Origin: Bacteroidota bacterium | GTDB taxonomy: Bacteria > Bacteroidota > Bacteroidia > AKYH767-A > OLB10 | Assembly (NCBI GenBank): GCA_016713445.1 | Contig: JADJPB010000001.1 | Location: 62,001-126,000 of the forward strand | DNA: 64,000 nucleotides | Reading direction: 5' to 3' | Shown here: positions 29,202 to 39,664 of the stretch, piece by piece | How the letters are laid out: the number at the start of each line of letters is the position of its first letter | How positions within the stretch are numbered: position 1 is the first letter of the stretch | Program-made: the position numbers and the translations under genes | The notes under the pieces: model-generated | What the model was told of the DNA's origin: nothing | The model's input: only the letters and a program-made list of their open reading frames with translations | Databases searched by the model: none

Positions 29202-30204
29202 TTATTTCGCTTCTATTTCACCAGCACGTTGAAACGACGGTACTGCATTTCCGACAGCTTTTCCTTTAGTTGCTGCTTTCATGTAAGTTCCCCAAGTTAG
29301 GTTATCTGCGTTTTCCTTATGTGATTTTGCGCGATTGATGCACATCATAGCCGCTGCTTCAATTACCCAATCAAAATTTTCTTGTCCAACGCTGTTGATA
29401 TCTGCATCAGGTGCTGGATTGCAAAAATCAATCGCATATGGAATACCATCACGTACAGCAAACTCTACCGTATTGAAATCATATCCTAAGGCTTCGTTCA
29501 AACGGAAAGTATAGTCACGTAAGGTATCTAACATTTTTTGATCTGCATTGAATTTATTATGCACATAGCGCAAGTGGTGCGGATTGCGCGGCTCATATTC
29601 CATGATACGAATATTATCTTGACCAATGCAATAAATTCTATAGTAGGAATCAAATTTAATTTCTTCTTGAAGCAACATCACCAATTGTCCAGTAGTTTGG
29701 TGTGACTGAAAGAATCCATCTGCAGTATCTAATTGATAAACGTTTTTCCATCCACCGCCAGAGTGTGGCTTCATGTACACCGGAAATCCAGTATATTCAA
29801 ACATGCCCTGCCAATCTAAAGGCATTTTTAAGTTACGGAATGAGTCTTCGCTTGTGTCTGTAGGCCACTCGTTGGAAGGTAATAAACAGATTTTTGGAAC
29901 CGGAATTCCCAAACGTGTTGCGAGACAATTATTAAAGAATTTCTCATCGGCACTCCACCAAAATGGGTTGTTGAGTACTGCAGTTCCATTTAAAGCTGCG
30001 TTCTTTAAAAAAAGCTCTGTAAAAAGGAACATCTTGCGAAATTCGATCTAGAATGACGTGATAGTCAGACGTTTCACCTTGAATGCATTTGTCGATTTGC
30101 AGAATTTCTGCGTGAATTCCAGGGATGTTTTTCGAATTAATTCTTTCGACAAGAGCATTTGGGAAGCTACGCTCCTTGCCATGCATGATACCAATACGTT
30201 TCAT
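29202..30204 (-). CDS. ATP-grasp ligase, RimK/glutathione-synthetase-like (frameshifted)
   Basis: Predicted ATP-dependent carboxylate-amine/thiol ligase. The N-terminal piece starts MKRIGIMHGKERSFPNALVE. A frame change near 30000-30030 leads to LNGTAVLNNPFWWSADEKFF. The ATP-grasp core shows GFPVYMKPHSGGGWKNVYQL (ATP-binding Lys and Gly-rich loop), QEEIKFDSYYRIYCIG and the metal-binding NTVEFAVRDGIPYAIDFCNP (Glu and Asn). The joined length is about 334 residues. The C-terminus is Lys/Ala-rich. Third gene of the co-directional four-gene set; its substrate is unknown, and an amide bond in a small peptide-like product is the inference. Confidence 0.85.
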
Positions 30205-30337
30205 TGTGATTTTGCTTTAAATTGAATGTCAAAGTTACAAATAATCATCTTGTGAAATACATGATTTTTGAACAATTCACTCCCTAATGAAAAGGTAAAA
30301 TGCCTGCTTAATATTCTACACGAATCAAAACCAAAGT

Positions 30338-31048
30338 TTAATACTGCATCCTTCCCAAGTAAGTAGGAAGCATTTCGCGCCATGCCGGCCAATCGTGTGG
30401 CATTCCGGGGCGGATATCGAGCCAATAGGGCATGCCTTTGTTCGACATAATTTCTGCTAATCGTTTGTTTTGAGGGAGACAAAAATCTTCTTCGCCCACA
30501 CCGATTACAATGCCCATTTTCCACAAATTTTCATCGTTTAAGCCTCCTAAAAAGTCGACTGGATTATTGTAGTACACATTTTCATCATAGTACCCATCCA
30601 TATGGTTTGTGATATCGAAAGCACCACCCATACTGTAGACATTCGAGACAACTTGAGGATGTCGAAAAGCAAAGTTGATGGCTTGATAACCGCCAAAACT
30701 GCATCCAGCAACAGTAACTTGAGAATGTCCCGTTTCATGGCAAGCACGACTCACCACTTCTTCCAAAATAAATTTATCATAAACGGTATGTCGACGAATT
30801 CGTTCTCCTGGGTGAATCATTTCTTGATAAAAGGAATGCTCATCAACACTGTCAGGACAATATATTTTTACCAATCCATTATTTACGAACCAAGCAACAC
30901 TATCAATCAAATGAAAGTCCTTGTTTTGATGATAAGTACCCATTGAAGTAGGGAAAATGATGATGGGTTTACCACCTGTTCCAAAAACAAGCATGTCAGT
31001 TTCCTGACCTAAAACGGGTGAAAACCATTTAATATGTTCTTCTTGCAT
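30338..31048 (-). CDS. Esterase-type alpha/beta hydrolase (putative esterase family)
   Basis: 236-residue alpha/beta hydrolase without signal peptide. The nucleophile elbow is AGCSFGGYQA (Ser about residue 114), an acid lies in GVGEEDFCLP, and the His is in GMPHDWPAW. The start of the protein (HIKWFSPVLGQETDMLVFG) and the PTSMGTYHQNKD segment are typical of a cytoplasmic esterase family found beside ATP-grasp and COG2170 genes. First gene of the four-gene set and preceded by a good promoter. It could release or cyclise the product made by the two ligases; that is inference. Confidence 0.82.
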   Translation of the reverse strand: MQEEHIKWFSPVLGQETDMLVFGTGGKPIIIFPTSMGTYHQNKDFHLIDSVAWFVNNGLVKIYCPDSVDEHSFYQEMIHPGERIRRHTVYDKFILEEVVSRACHETGHSQVTVAGCSFGGYQAINFAFRHPQVVSNVYSMGGAFDITNHMDGYYDENVYYNNPVDFLGGLNDENLWKMGIVIGVGEEDFCLPQNKRLAEIMSNKGMPYWLDIRPGMPHDWPAWREMLPTYLGRMQY

Positions 31049-31067
31049 AGAGATTATTTAGATTTTC

Positions 31068-31100
31068 AAAAATAGGATATTTTTTTAACTGAGCGAACAA
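31068..31100 (-). promoter_or_regulatory. Promoter (TTG-N22-TATTTTTG, minus strand) for the amidoligase set
   Basis: On the minus strand TTG (31098-31100) is followed after 22 bases by TATTTTTG (31068-31075), close to the Bacteroidetes consensus TTG-N17-23-TAnnTTTG. The ATG of the esterase is 19 bases further. A second, weaker -7 match (30230-30237) precedes the ATP-grasp gene. Confidence 0.6.
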
Positions 31101-31105
31101 AGATT

Positions 31106-34100
31106 TCATTGTTTAATGAAAACCTTCCTCAGTAATTTTCTACTACAAGTACTATGTAGCTCAATAATGTAGACGCCAGCGCTCAGAAATTGAGTGTTTA
31201 TTTTTCCTGTCCAGGGCTCTTGCATGACTAATTTACCAAGAACAGAATAAACTTGAATATTATCAATGATTTCTCCTGCAGTTTCTAAATTCAAAACTGA
31301 GCGAACGGGGTTAGGGTAAATACGAATGGTACACTCATTCAACGTATCTGCACTCATCGGATTATTGATTTCAATTAAAATTTTATTGGAGCCTTTACAT
31401 GGATTTCCATTTTCAAGAACTTCAACATTAACTTCTCCTACACCCATCGTACCCCAAAATACTTCAATGGTATTGCTGCCTTGTCCATTCAAAATAATTC
31501 CATTGCTCACCGTCCACAAATAATGAAACGATGTATCGCTTGGAAGAGGAATAGTGTAAATGGCACTAAGGGTTGACGTATTGATGATCTGAGGTCCAGA
31601 AATAGGAGGAAGGACGCCTCTCCACGAATCTAATTTTCCAGAACGAAAAAGATTATTAACTTCTTCCAATGCCAATCGATTTTGAACGGAGTCATTTGGG
31701 CCGGTTACAAAAGCCACGTCAAAAGTAACCATGGATCCAGCAGGTAAATGATAAGGGCCAGATGATCCTACACCGCGAACGTCTGTAGGAGAACTAACAA
31801 TATCCATAGTCCATGGCGTACTAAAATTGGAATCACTATTTCCAGGAAACATATAATGACATGGAATATTTGTTGCGCCTGGAGCATTTGGAGAATAACC
31901 ATCACCTCCATAAGTTACGGGTTGACCGTTCTGCCATCTTGCCGTTAAATATTCATAAAAGTCATCTGATGTAGACGGGTTACTTATTGGTAAATTGTTA
32001 GTGCCGATATAATAATGAAATGAGTTCATCCCATTATTTTCATTCGCCTCATCAATCATTCCATCATGATTATTATCTATACCATCATTAGAATACGCCG
32101 TAGGTCCTTGTAATAAAACAATGTTTTGAATGGGAGGACATGGCCCAAAGCCATTACCTCCATCATCAATTGAGTCGCCGTTGTATACAAAAATGAATTT
32201 GTGGTTACATGACAACCTACAAGATCATCAGCTGCATCCCCTAAATCAAAATCCGACCACATCCCAATAAAACAACTATCGTAATTATTCAATGATCGAT
32301 TGTGAATTTCATAATGATAAAAAGTTGTGTAATCAAGAATGGGATTTGAATTGTTGCAATTCATCGCATAGGCAGAAGCATTTATTTCTAACCCCATGGG
32401 TAAGGAGTTAGTTTCCCATTTAATCCCGAGTTCATCATTAAAAATCCACCAAGCCATTTGGTCTCCTTTTACATCCGGATAATCTCCATCATAAGGATTG
32501 TAAAGACCATCATTATTAAAATCAACAAAAGGAGCCAACGTTTGAGTGATCAATGGGTCGTTTATTTTTGCAGGCCAAGTCAAAATGAAATTCGATACTT
32601 GAAAAGTTCCATTGCCTACATTTCCTAAAGCATATTGATAGCGAAATTCATCCACATCACTCCTTCGAACCATCCAAATAGAATCAAAATTACTGTTGGA
32701 AGTAGAATCAGCAATTCCATTAGCGTTAAGAGGACCAGGCCAAAAATCATTTGCTCCAGACTGTCGATACGTTTGTGCTGCTGTATATAATTGTCCATTT
32801 TGGTCGTATCCACCCAACCAAATAGCAGAGCAAAAAGTTGAAACTTTATGTGTTCCCGGATTGATTTCATAGCCGGGCCTTTGTGAGACTGGGTTCCAAT
32901 GTAAATCTCCTTGATTTAAAAGTTGAGCTCGAATTTTATTCGCGTGTAAAAATGCATTGTCCCAAGCTGCAACATGTGACTCACGTATTACTTGAGTTGA
33001 ATTATTGGTGCCAATGAAAAGTGTATCTAGTAGATCAAATTTTTTAAATGCAGATGGATGTAATGGGTGTTTAATAATGGAAGAATTGATGTTGTAATCT
33101 AAGGATGCTAAATAAATAGTGTCATTGTAGATTCGAGGTAATATACAATTCTTTGTAGTATTTAATGGCTCCCAAAGCGTAGAAACTAGTGTTTTTAAAT
33201 TTTGATTTATTTGAAAAATAATTTGTGATGTTGGAAATTGATAATTTAAATAATTTTCTCTTGAATAGAGATAATATAGGTTTGAATCTCCAAATAAATA
33301 TTCCTCAGGCCAATAAATAAAATTATGTGGATTGGCTTGATAAATATTCTCTAGCGACAATTGATACATGGGCGATGAACAAAAGTTTGATACTTGAACT
33401 CCATGCAATAGTGAATCAATGGATGAAAGCTGGCCATTTTGGAATTGGTATATTCCTCTTCCTTTGGCAAGTAACAGTGTATCCGTTGAGTTAAATTTAA
33501 TTTCTTGAATTGTAGATCTGGGTATACCCATGTCCATTGAACTATAATTGGTAAAACTTCCATTGGATAATACACATAAACCACTATCGGTTCCTAACCA
33601 AAACTCTCCTGTTGAAGAAATTTCTATGGCTCTGATGGAATCACATAACAATGTTGAATTCGATTTCCGATACGAACTCCAAGTTTGACTCGATAGGTCA
33701 AGAATAAAAAGACCTTTATTTCCTCCAAGTAAAATCGAATTACTATTGGATTCTAATTCGAATATGTATTGAGGAAGAAACCCCGCCAAACTATCAAATG
33801 GAATTTGAGTCCAGCTATTTCCATCAAATTTGGAAAGTCCAAGACGATGTCCCACCCAAATATTTCCCTGCGGATCTAAGTGCATTTTATAAATATAGTC
33901 ATCAGGAATATCAGTTATAGTATCTCCTGTAAAAATTCGAGACCATGTGCCGGATTGAAATCGTAATATTCCTTCACGCTGTAATCCAATCCAAATTTCA
34001 TTACTCGACAAAACAAGCATGTCAGTTTTTCGGTTTAGATCAAAAGTCTGAAGATTGGGAAAACTTGGAATGAGCAAGGTGTCAAGTTGTGCTTGAGCAT

Positions 34101-34146
34101 TTGCCAAGTTAAAAGAAAAAAGTAAGAAGATCAGTAGAACTTTCAT
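31106..34146 (-). CDS. T9SS-secreted protein: ligand-sensor-type beta-propeller fused to a large surface module (frameshifted)
   Basis: Signal peptide (LLIFLLFSFNLANAQ), then about residues 30-290 form two-component-regulator-type propeller repeats (SSNEIWIGLQREGILRF, GNIWVGHRLGLSKFDG, GEFWLGTDSGLCVL). From about residue 390 follows a module common in Bacteroidetes T9SS proteins: IWLGGYDQNGQLYTAAQTYR, DFWPGPLNANGIAD and YNPYDGDYPDVKGDQMAWW. After a frame change near 32195 it continues FVYNGDSIDDGGNGFGPCPP and ends in a type A sorting domain (IRIYPNPVRSVLNLE...RKVFIKQ). About 1000 residues when joined. Propellers of this type usually sit in hybrid histidine kinases; here there is no kinase. 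Exact function unknown. Confidence 0.78.
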
Positions 34147-34367
34147 GTGGAAATAGTTGGTGGGTATAAATTTAATGGAAAGTTTTGAAATAAACCAAGT
34201 AATAATCTAAGTATAGGGTATAAGAGTAAAATAAGTCGAAGTTTTTAAGAAGATTTATTATCAATAGAAGTAACTGTTTGTTGGTATGGGTGTTGTTCCT
34301 TTTCTAACTGTTAAAATCTATTTTTGAATTTAGGTCATGTTTTCACTATTCAACTTAATTTTGCACC
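34147..34367. other. Intergenic region upstream of glcD
   Basis: 221 AT-rich bases between the divergent T9SS gene and glcD. It ends with TAATTTTG at 34356-34363, a -7-type element only 4 bases before the glcD ATG. I see no repeats or ORFs here. Confidence 0.4.
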
Positions 34368-35775
34368 ATGTTTACATATCAATCCACGCTCAGCAAAACG
34401 CAACTCGATGAGTTGATTCTAATTTAGTGGAGCAAGCCATGTGTTGTTCAAGGAAGAAGAAAAGGAAGTTTATGGAAGTGATGAAACGGAGGATTATTTT
34501 TTTGTTCCTGCCGTAGTAGTTAGGCCTTCTACAGCTGATGAGATTTCTAAAATCATGAAACTCGCCAATCGCGACGGGATTCCAGTCACACCGCGAGGAG
34601 CCGGAACAGGTTTGAGTGGGGGCGCTTTGCCGATATATGGTGGGATTGTACTCTCTACAGAGCGATTGAATAAAATTATTGAGATTGATGAGCGTAATTT
34701 GCAAGCTACCGTTGAACCTGGAGTGATTAATCAAGTTTTTCGAGATGCCGTAGAGGAAAAAGGATTGTTTTACCCTCCCGATCCAGCGAGTAGAGGAAGT
34801 TGTTTTTTGGGAGGAAACCTCGCTGAGAATGCCGGTGGACCCAAGGCCGTGAAGTACGGCACAACGAAAGATTATGTATTGAATTGCGAAGTAGTGCTTC
34901 CTACCGGAGAAATTATCTGGACAGGAGCCAATGTGTTGAAGAATTCGACAGGCTATAATTTAACGCAATTGATTGTTGGAAGTGAGGGCACGTTAGGCAT
35001 CATTTCTAAAATTGTTTTTCGATTGATTCCATTGCCAACGCAGAATTTATTAATGCTCGTCCCATTTTTCTCTCCTGAAAAAGCCTGTGAGGCGGTGTCA
35101 GCAGTTTTTAGAGCTGGGTTTACTCCTTCGGCAATGGAATTCATGGAGCGCGATGCTATCGACTTCGTATTGAAGTTTGTGGATGTGAAGTTAGCCGTGA
35201 AGGATGAACATAAAGCACATTTGTTGATTGAAGTAGATGGTCACGATTTGGATACTCTATTTAAAGATTGTGAAAAAATTACGGAGATCATGTACGAATT
35301 TGAATGCGACGAAGTATTGTTTGCTGATACAGCCCAACAAAAGAACGATTTGTGGCGTATGCGCAGAGCAGTGGGTGAAGCAGTAAAATCCCATTCTATC
35401 TACAAGGAAGAAGATACAGTAGTTCCACGTGCAGAGCTTCCGGTTTTATTAAAAGGTGTGAAAGAGATAGGAGCGAAGTATGGTTTTAAATCGGTTTGCT
35501 ACGGACATGCAGGCGATGGTAATCTGCATGTGAATATCATCAAAGATACCATGTCAGATGAAGCTTGGGCGGAGCAGGTTCCCTTGGGAATTCGAGAAAT
35601 TTTTGAGCTCTGTGTAAAACTTAAAGGAACTATTTCAGGTGAACACTGTATTGGTTTTGTCCAAAAGTCATATATGGATATTCCTTTTGATGCCAGTACT
35701 TTAGCCCTCCAAAAAGGAATTAAATCCCTTTTTGATCCAAAAGGCGTGCTTAATCCAGGAAAAATGTTCGAATAG
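34368..35775 (+). CDS. glcD: FAD-linked oxidase, glycolate oxidase subunit GlcD-like (N-terminal frameshift)
   Basis: Flavin-dependent 2-hydroxyacid dehydrogenase of the GlcD/D-lactate dehydrogenase class. True start ATG 34368 (MFTYQSTLSKTQLDEL); the frame breaks near 34420 and resumes at GASHVLFKEEEKEVYG. The FAD domain has VVRPSTADEISKIMKLAN, TPRGAGTGLSGGALP and NAGGPKAVKYGTTKDYVLN. The C-terminal domain has CYGHAGDGNLHVNI and GTISGEHCIGFVQKSYM, ending KGVLNPGKMFE. The joined length of about 469 residues is normal. No glcE or glcF is adjacent. Confidence 0.9.
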
Positions 35776-35845
35776 TCAGTTTGGTAAGTTGATTTTTTCC
35801 TCGGAAATTAGAAACTAATAAGTGCTTTTTTGCGTTGAATAGAGG

Positions 35846-37315
35846 ATGTTCACAAACATGAATCGTTGGACCTTATTTCTTCTCTTTACTTGCACCTCGA
35901 TTTTTAAAGTCGATGCTCAAGAAATGTGGGGACCTTCACACAGTAATTACGCCGGACAATATGGCCTCGATTTGAATCCTGCATCTATAGCTGGAGTTCC
36001 TTATCGTTGGGAAATTCACTTTTTGTCGATGGATGTTTCCATCCTCAATAATTACATGTATTTGAAGAGTCAAAGTAAGTTGATCTCGAAAGGTTTCAAA
36101 GGTGAAACCATCGACGATGGAAAACTTACTGATCGTTACACAAAGAAGCCCCAAAAATTTGCATACGGTTCCGCGTTTTTAAAGTATCCTGCTTTTATTT
36201 GGTCTGAGAAAAAGTGGTCGGCTGGCTTTCATCTTTCTACACGAGCAGAAATTAGTGCCGTTAATGTACCCTATCATTTAGCAAAGTATTTGAAAGAAGG
36301 ATTCGATTACGATCCACAACAGAATATTAATTTTAAAGCGAAGGATACGAAGGCCGCAATATTGAATTGGCATGAACTCGGAATTTCTTTTGCAGGTGTA
36401 TTGTATGATGATCAAGAGTATTTTGTGACTGGAGGAATTACTGGGAATTATCTATACGGATTAAATGCTTTGTATTTAAATTTGGATTACGCCGATTATA
36501 TTGTCCCTGAAGATACGCTGCTCGTGGTTCATGATATTGTTGCAGAATACGGTCATGCCCTTCCTGAGAATGGAACAGGTGGGGGAGATAGTCCCTTGGC
36601 AAAACGTGGAAGTGGATATTCCTTTACCACCGGATTTCAATTGTATAAGAATAGAAATGAAAATTTTTACGATCCCTGCAAACGTAGTAATGGAGATAAA
36701 CCGTATGATTATCGCTTGGGAATATCTATTATCGACATAGGGTACTTGAAGTATACAAGCGGAACCCGTACTTATAAATTTGATCATCTTAGTACAGATT
36801 GGTATGGAATCGATACTACATCATTTGGAGGATTGGTGCAAACAGATTCAATTTTAAGCGATCAGTTTTATGGTAATTTTAGAAGATCAAGGGATCAGCA
36901 TTCTATGAAAATGTTTCTTCCTACCGCTGCTTCGGTGCAGTTTGATGTAGCCTTCACAGAACATTATTTTGTTAATCTAAGTGTCATTCAACGGGTGCCT
37001 TTAGGTAAAAATTCAATTCGTAGAGCGAATCAAATAGCAATTACTCCACGTTTTGAATCGAGGAGAATTGAAATTGCTTTGCCATTGTCTTATTATGAGT
37101 TGTTTCGTCCTCGAGTGGGATTAAGTTTCCGTTTTGGAGTTTTTACCATCGGTACAGATATGATTAGTCCATTATTAGGCCTTACCGATTCGTATGGTGC
37201 CGATTTGTATTTCGGTATCTCTTGGCGTAATTTCAAGAGTTGTGATGGAAACCGTAAAAAGGAAAGAGAAAATCGAGTCTTGAAAATTGCTTCGACAATT
37301 ACTAGCTATTTATAA
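35846..37315 (+). CDS. Outer-membrane/secreted Bacteroidetes protein, DUF5723-like
   Basis: 489 residues with a signal peptide (WTLFLLFTCTSIFKVDAQ). The mature part begins MWGPSHSNYAGQYGLDLNPA with NPASIAG, typical of a Bacteroidetes-only family I recall as DUF5723 (beta-barrel-like). Many alternating aromatic/polar strands follow, e.g. FSFRFGVFTIGTD-like LSFRFGVFTIGTDM and ADLYFGISWRNFKS. ATG 35846 or the in-frame ATG at 35858 could be the start. Its stop overlaps the convergent isoaspartyl peptidase stop by 6 bases. Function unknown; outer-membrane location is inferred. Confidence 0.6.
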   Translation: MFTNMNRWTLFLLFTCTSIFKVDAQEMWGPSHSNYAGQYGLDLNPASIAGVPYRWEIHFLSMDVSILNNYMYLKSQSKLISKGFKGETIDDGKLTDRYTKKPQKFAYGSAFLKYPAFIWSEKKWSAGFHLSTRAEISAVNVPYHLAKYLKEGFDYDPQQNINFKAKDTKAAILNWHELGISFAGVLYDDQEYFVTGGITGNYLYGLNALYLNLDYADYIVPEDTLLVVHDIVAEYGHALPENGTGGGDSPLAKRGSGYSFTTGFQLYKNRNENFYDPCKRSNGDKPYDYRLGISIIDIGYLKYTSGTRTYKFDHLSTDWYGIDTTSFGGLVQTDSILSDQFYGNFRRSRDQHSMKMFLPTAASVQFDVAFTEHYFVNLSVIQRVPLGKNSIRRANQIAITPRFESRRIEIALPLSYYELFRPRVGLSFRFGVFTIGTDMISPLLGLTDSYGADLYFGISWRNFKSCDGNRKKERENRVLKIASTITSYL

Positions 37316-38239
37316 ATAGCAACTTTTTTTTTCAGTCCCTTTTTCTACCCAACCTCTATACATTCCGTCAGAATTAAAAGGTAAACAAAGATTTCCGACT
37401 GCATCCGTTGCAATGAGTCCTCCTTCACCACCCATTTTTACAAGTTTGTCCATCACTACTACATTACAAGCATCTTGTAATGTCAAGCCTTTGTATTCCA
37501 TCAAACAAGAAATATCGTATGCAACAACCGCTCTCAAAAAATACTCTCCATGTCCAGTACATGAAACAGCACAGGTGGCATTGTTTGCATACGTTCCGCT
37601 ACCAATCACCGGTGAATCACCTATGCGATTGAATTTTTTATTGGTCATTCCTCCTGTGGATGTGCCGGCTGCTAAGTTTCCATGGATGTCTTTGGCGACG
37701 GCTCCTACTGTCCCAAATTTTTTATTTTCAGTAGATGTAGAATGATCCAATTGAACTCGCCCTTCATGGATCGCTTCTCTTAATTGTTGGAAACGATATT
37801 CATCGAAAAAATATTCTTCAGTTTCGAAGGCAAGTTGCCTTTGTTTCGCAAATTCTTCTGCACCTTTTCCGGATAACATCACATGATCGGAGTTCTCCAT
37901 GATTTCCTTAGCTAATAAGATGGGGTTTTTAAGAAGTTGAATACCAGCTACAGCTCCTGCATTTAAATCTTCACCACGCATCACTGATGCATCCATTTCG
38001 TGGAGACCATCTGCAGTGAATACAGATCCTTTACCTGCGTTAAAGAGCGGACAGTCCTCTAAAGACACTATCGTCTGTAATACGGCATCTATTGCGGTTC
38101 CACCATCTTTTAAAATTGTTTCACCCACTGTAAGCGCAGCCATGAGTGCAGAATGATAAGCCTTTTCCTTTTCTTCTGTGACTGATGAACGTAATATTGT
38201 TCCGGCGCCACCGTGTAAGGCTATGCTGAATGTCGACAT
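37310..38239 (-). CDS. Isoaspartyl peptidase / L-asparaginase (Ntn hydrolase)
   Basis: Plant-type asparaginase that self-cleaves and then hydrolyses isoaspartyl dipeptides or asparagine. It has FSIALHGGAGTILRSS at the start, LFNAGKGSVFTADGLHEMDA, the autocleavage site KFGTVGAVAKD with the catalytic Thr (about residue 167), and GTSTGGMTNKKFNRIGDSPV plus GTGHGE-like CTGHGEYFLR. ATG 38239 is chosen over 38302 because the longer form would overlap the upstream yggS gene and adds no homologous sequence. 309 residues, no signal peptide. Third gene of a likely three-gene operon (hydrolase, yggS, this). Confidence 0.92.
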   Translation of the reverse strand: MSTFSIALHGGAGTILRSSVTEEKEKAYHSALMAALTVGETILKDGGTAIDAVLQTIVSLEDCPLFNAGKGSVFTADGLHEMDASVMRGEDLNAGAVAGIQLLKNPILLAKEIMENSDHVMLSGKGAEEFAKQRQLAFETEEYFFDEYRFQQLREAIHEGRVQLDHSTSTENKKFGTVGAVAKDIHGNLAAGTSTGGMTNKKFNRIGDSPVIGSGTYANNATCAVSCTGHGEYFLRAVVAYDISCLMEYKGLTLQDACNVVVMDKLVKMGGEGGLIATDAVGNLCLPFNSDGMYRGWVEKGTEKKSCYL

Positions 38240-38247
38240 TTCTTCTT

Positions 38248-38916
38248 TTAATTTCTTTCTCCAAATAATGTACTTCCAATACGAACCATGGTGCTTCCAC
38301 AATCCAATGCGATTTTATAATCACTGCTCATGCCCATGGATAAGGTGTCAAATTCATCCGGATCAAAGGACATTAGTTTACTATTGTTAAATAAATTTTT
38401 TAAACTACTAAATTCTTTTTTTAGTAGGGACGCATCTGAACTTAAAGAAGCCATTCCCATCAAACCTCTAATTCGAATATTTTCAAGTTCAGCTAATTCA
38501 GGAAATAACATCAGCGCTTCTACTTCTTCTTCTGAAAATCCAAATTTTGTTTCTTCTTGAGCAATATGTACTTGTAATAGGCAATCAATAATTTTGTTGA
38601 TTTTTTTTCCTTCTTTATTTATTTCAGTAAGTAATTTAAAACTGTCTACTCCTTGAATTAAATGAACAAAAGGCACAATCATTTTAACTTTGTTACTTTG
38701 AAGATGTCCAATGAAATGCCAGTTCGTTTTTTTCTTGAAATGTGATTCTTTGTCTAACAATTCTTGAACATAATTTTCGCCAAAACTTTTTTGTCCGGCA
38801 TCAATAGCCTCTTGAATATCTTCAATTGATTTTTTCTTGGATACTGCAATCAATTTTGCATTGTAGCTTTCTAATTCTTTTCGAATAGTATGAAATTCGG
38901 TGATCTGAAAGGCCAT
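38248..38916 (-). CDS. yggS: YggS/PLPBP family pyridoxal-phosphate homeostasis protein
   Basis: PLP-binding protein of the alanine-racemase-like fold that buffers free PLP. The PLP Lys lies in LIAVSKKKSIEDI, followed by FGENYVQELLDK, WHFIGHLQSNKVK, IRGLMGMASL and LSMGMSSDYKIALDCGSTMVR, the last near the phosphate-binding end, then GSTLFGER. 222 residues, complete. The gap to the upstream hydrolase stop is one base and to the next gene 8 bases, so the three are very likely cotranscribed. Confidence 0.94.
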   Translation of the reverse strand: MAFQITEFHTIRKELESYNAKLIAVSKKKSIEDIQEAIDAGQKSFGENYVQELLDKESHFKKKTNWHFIGHLQSNKVKMIVPFVHLIQGVDSFKLLTEINKEGKKINKIIDCLLQVHIAQEETKFGFSEEEVEALMLFPELAELENIRIRGLMGMASLSSDASLLKKEFSSLKNLFNNSKLMSFDPDEFDTLSMGMSSDYKIALDCGSTMVRIGSTLFGERN

Positions 38917-38917
38917 A

Positions 38918-39610
38918 TTATTTAATAAATCTTTTTATTTCTTCTGCAAGATGAGTAAGTGGAACTTTTTCAAATAGGTGCGGAGTATTCGGCATGACCA
39001 ATAGCGATGCAGTGGAAAGTGCAGTGAAAGTATGTGCGCTTTCTTCCAGGGTGACCATATGATCGCGATCACCTAATGAAATTTGTACTGGACATCCTAT
39101 TTGACCTAACTCATCATTTGTCATAGGATGTTTAGCCAGGTGCTGCATCAGGTGCGAGGTCTCCGAGCAAAGTCTTTTCCAATCATACGGGAAATGTCGA
39201 GCTATCAATGTGCTAACAAAACTCGAAGCCTTTTGTTCGAGAAATTCAGGAGAAATTAAGTTTGATTCTTTTGCCGCTATTTCTGTAGTCCAATTGAATT
39301 TAGTGCCCAAGGTCATGATGGAACTAAAAATTCCCGGCTTTTGAGCTTCTAGATGTAGAGCGGTGTACCCGCCCATGCTATATCCGAATACGTGTGAACC
39401 AATTAATTGAAATTCTTTTAAGTGGTCGAGTAGATGCTCAGCAAGAATGGGGATCGTTAATGCATGCTCCGCAAAATCTTTCCCGCCATGACCTGGGAAA
39501 TCGTAGGTGTGTATGTTGTATGTTTCTTTTAATAATTCCTTTAAAGGAATCAGTTGCTTCGCAGAACCTAAGGCACCGTGCAATAAGAGAAGGTTTGGTT
39601 TGGAAGCCAT
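38918..39610 (-). CDS. Alpha/beta hydrolase (MenH-like size), cytoplasmic
   Basis: 230-residue alpha/beta hydrolase: LLLLHGALGSAKQL (oxyanion loop), YDFPGHGGKDF, the nucleophile elbow FGYSMGGYTAL (Ser about residue 97), acid in SLGDRDHMV and His in NTPHLFEKVPL. Start ATG 39610 has a -7 element 16 bases upstream (39627-39634, minus TAACTTTG). First of the hydrolase-yggS-isoaspartyl peptidase set. Substrate unknown. Confidence 0.85.
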   Translation of the reverse strand: MASKPNLLLLHGALGSAKQLIPLKELLKETYNIHTYDFPGHGGKDFAEHALTIPILAEHLLDHLKEFQLIGSHVFGYSMGGYTALHLEAQKPGIFSSIMTLGTKFNWTTEIAAKESNLISPEFLEQKASSFVSTLIARHFPYDWKRLCSETSHLMQHLAKHPMTNDELGQIGCPVQISLGDRDHMVTLEESAHTFTALSTASLLVMPNTPHLFEKVPLTHLAEEIKRFIK

Positions 39611-39626
39611 GGCATAATGTTTCGAT

Positions 39627-39634
39627 CAAAGTTA
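39627..39634 (-). promoter_or_regulatory. -7 promoter element (TAACTTTG, minus strand)
   Basis: TAnnTTTG match 16 bases before ATG 39610 of the hydrolase gene; likely promoter of the three-gene set 37310-39610. Confidence 0.45.
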
Positions 39635-39664
39635 ATTTAATTCATTTAGAACTCAAATTCAATT

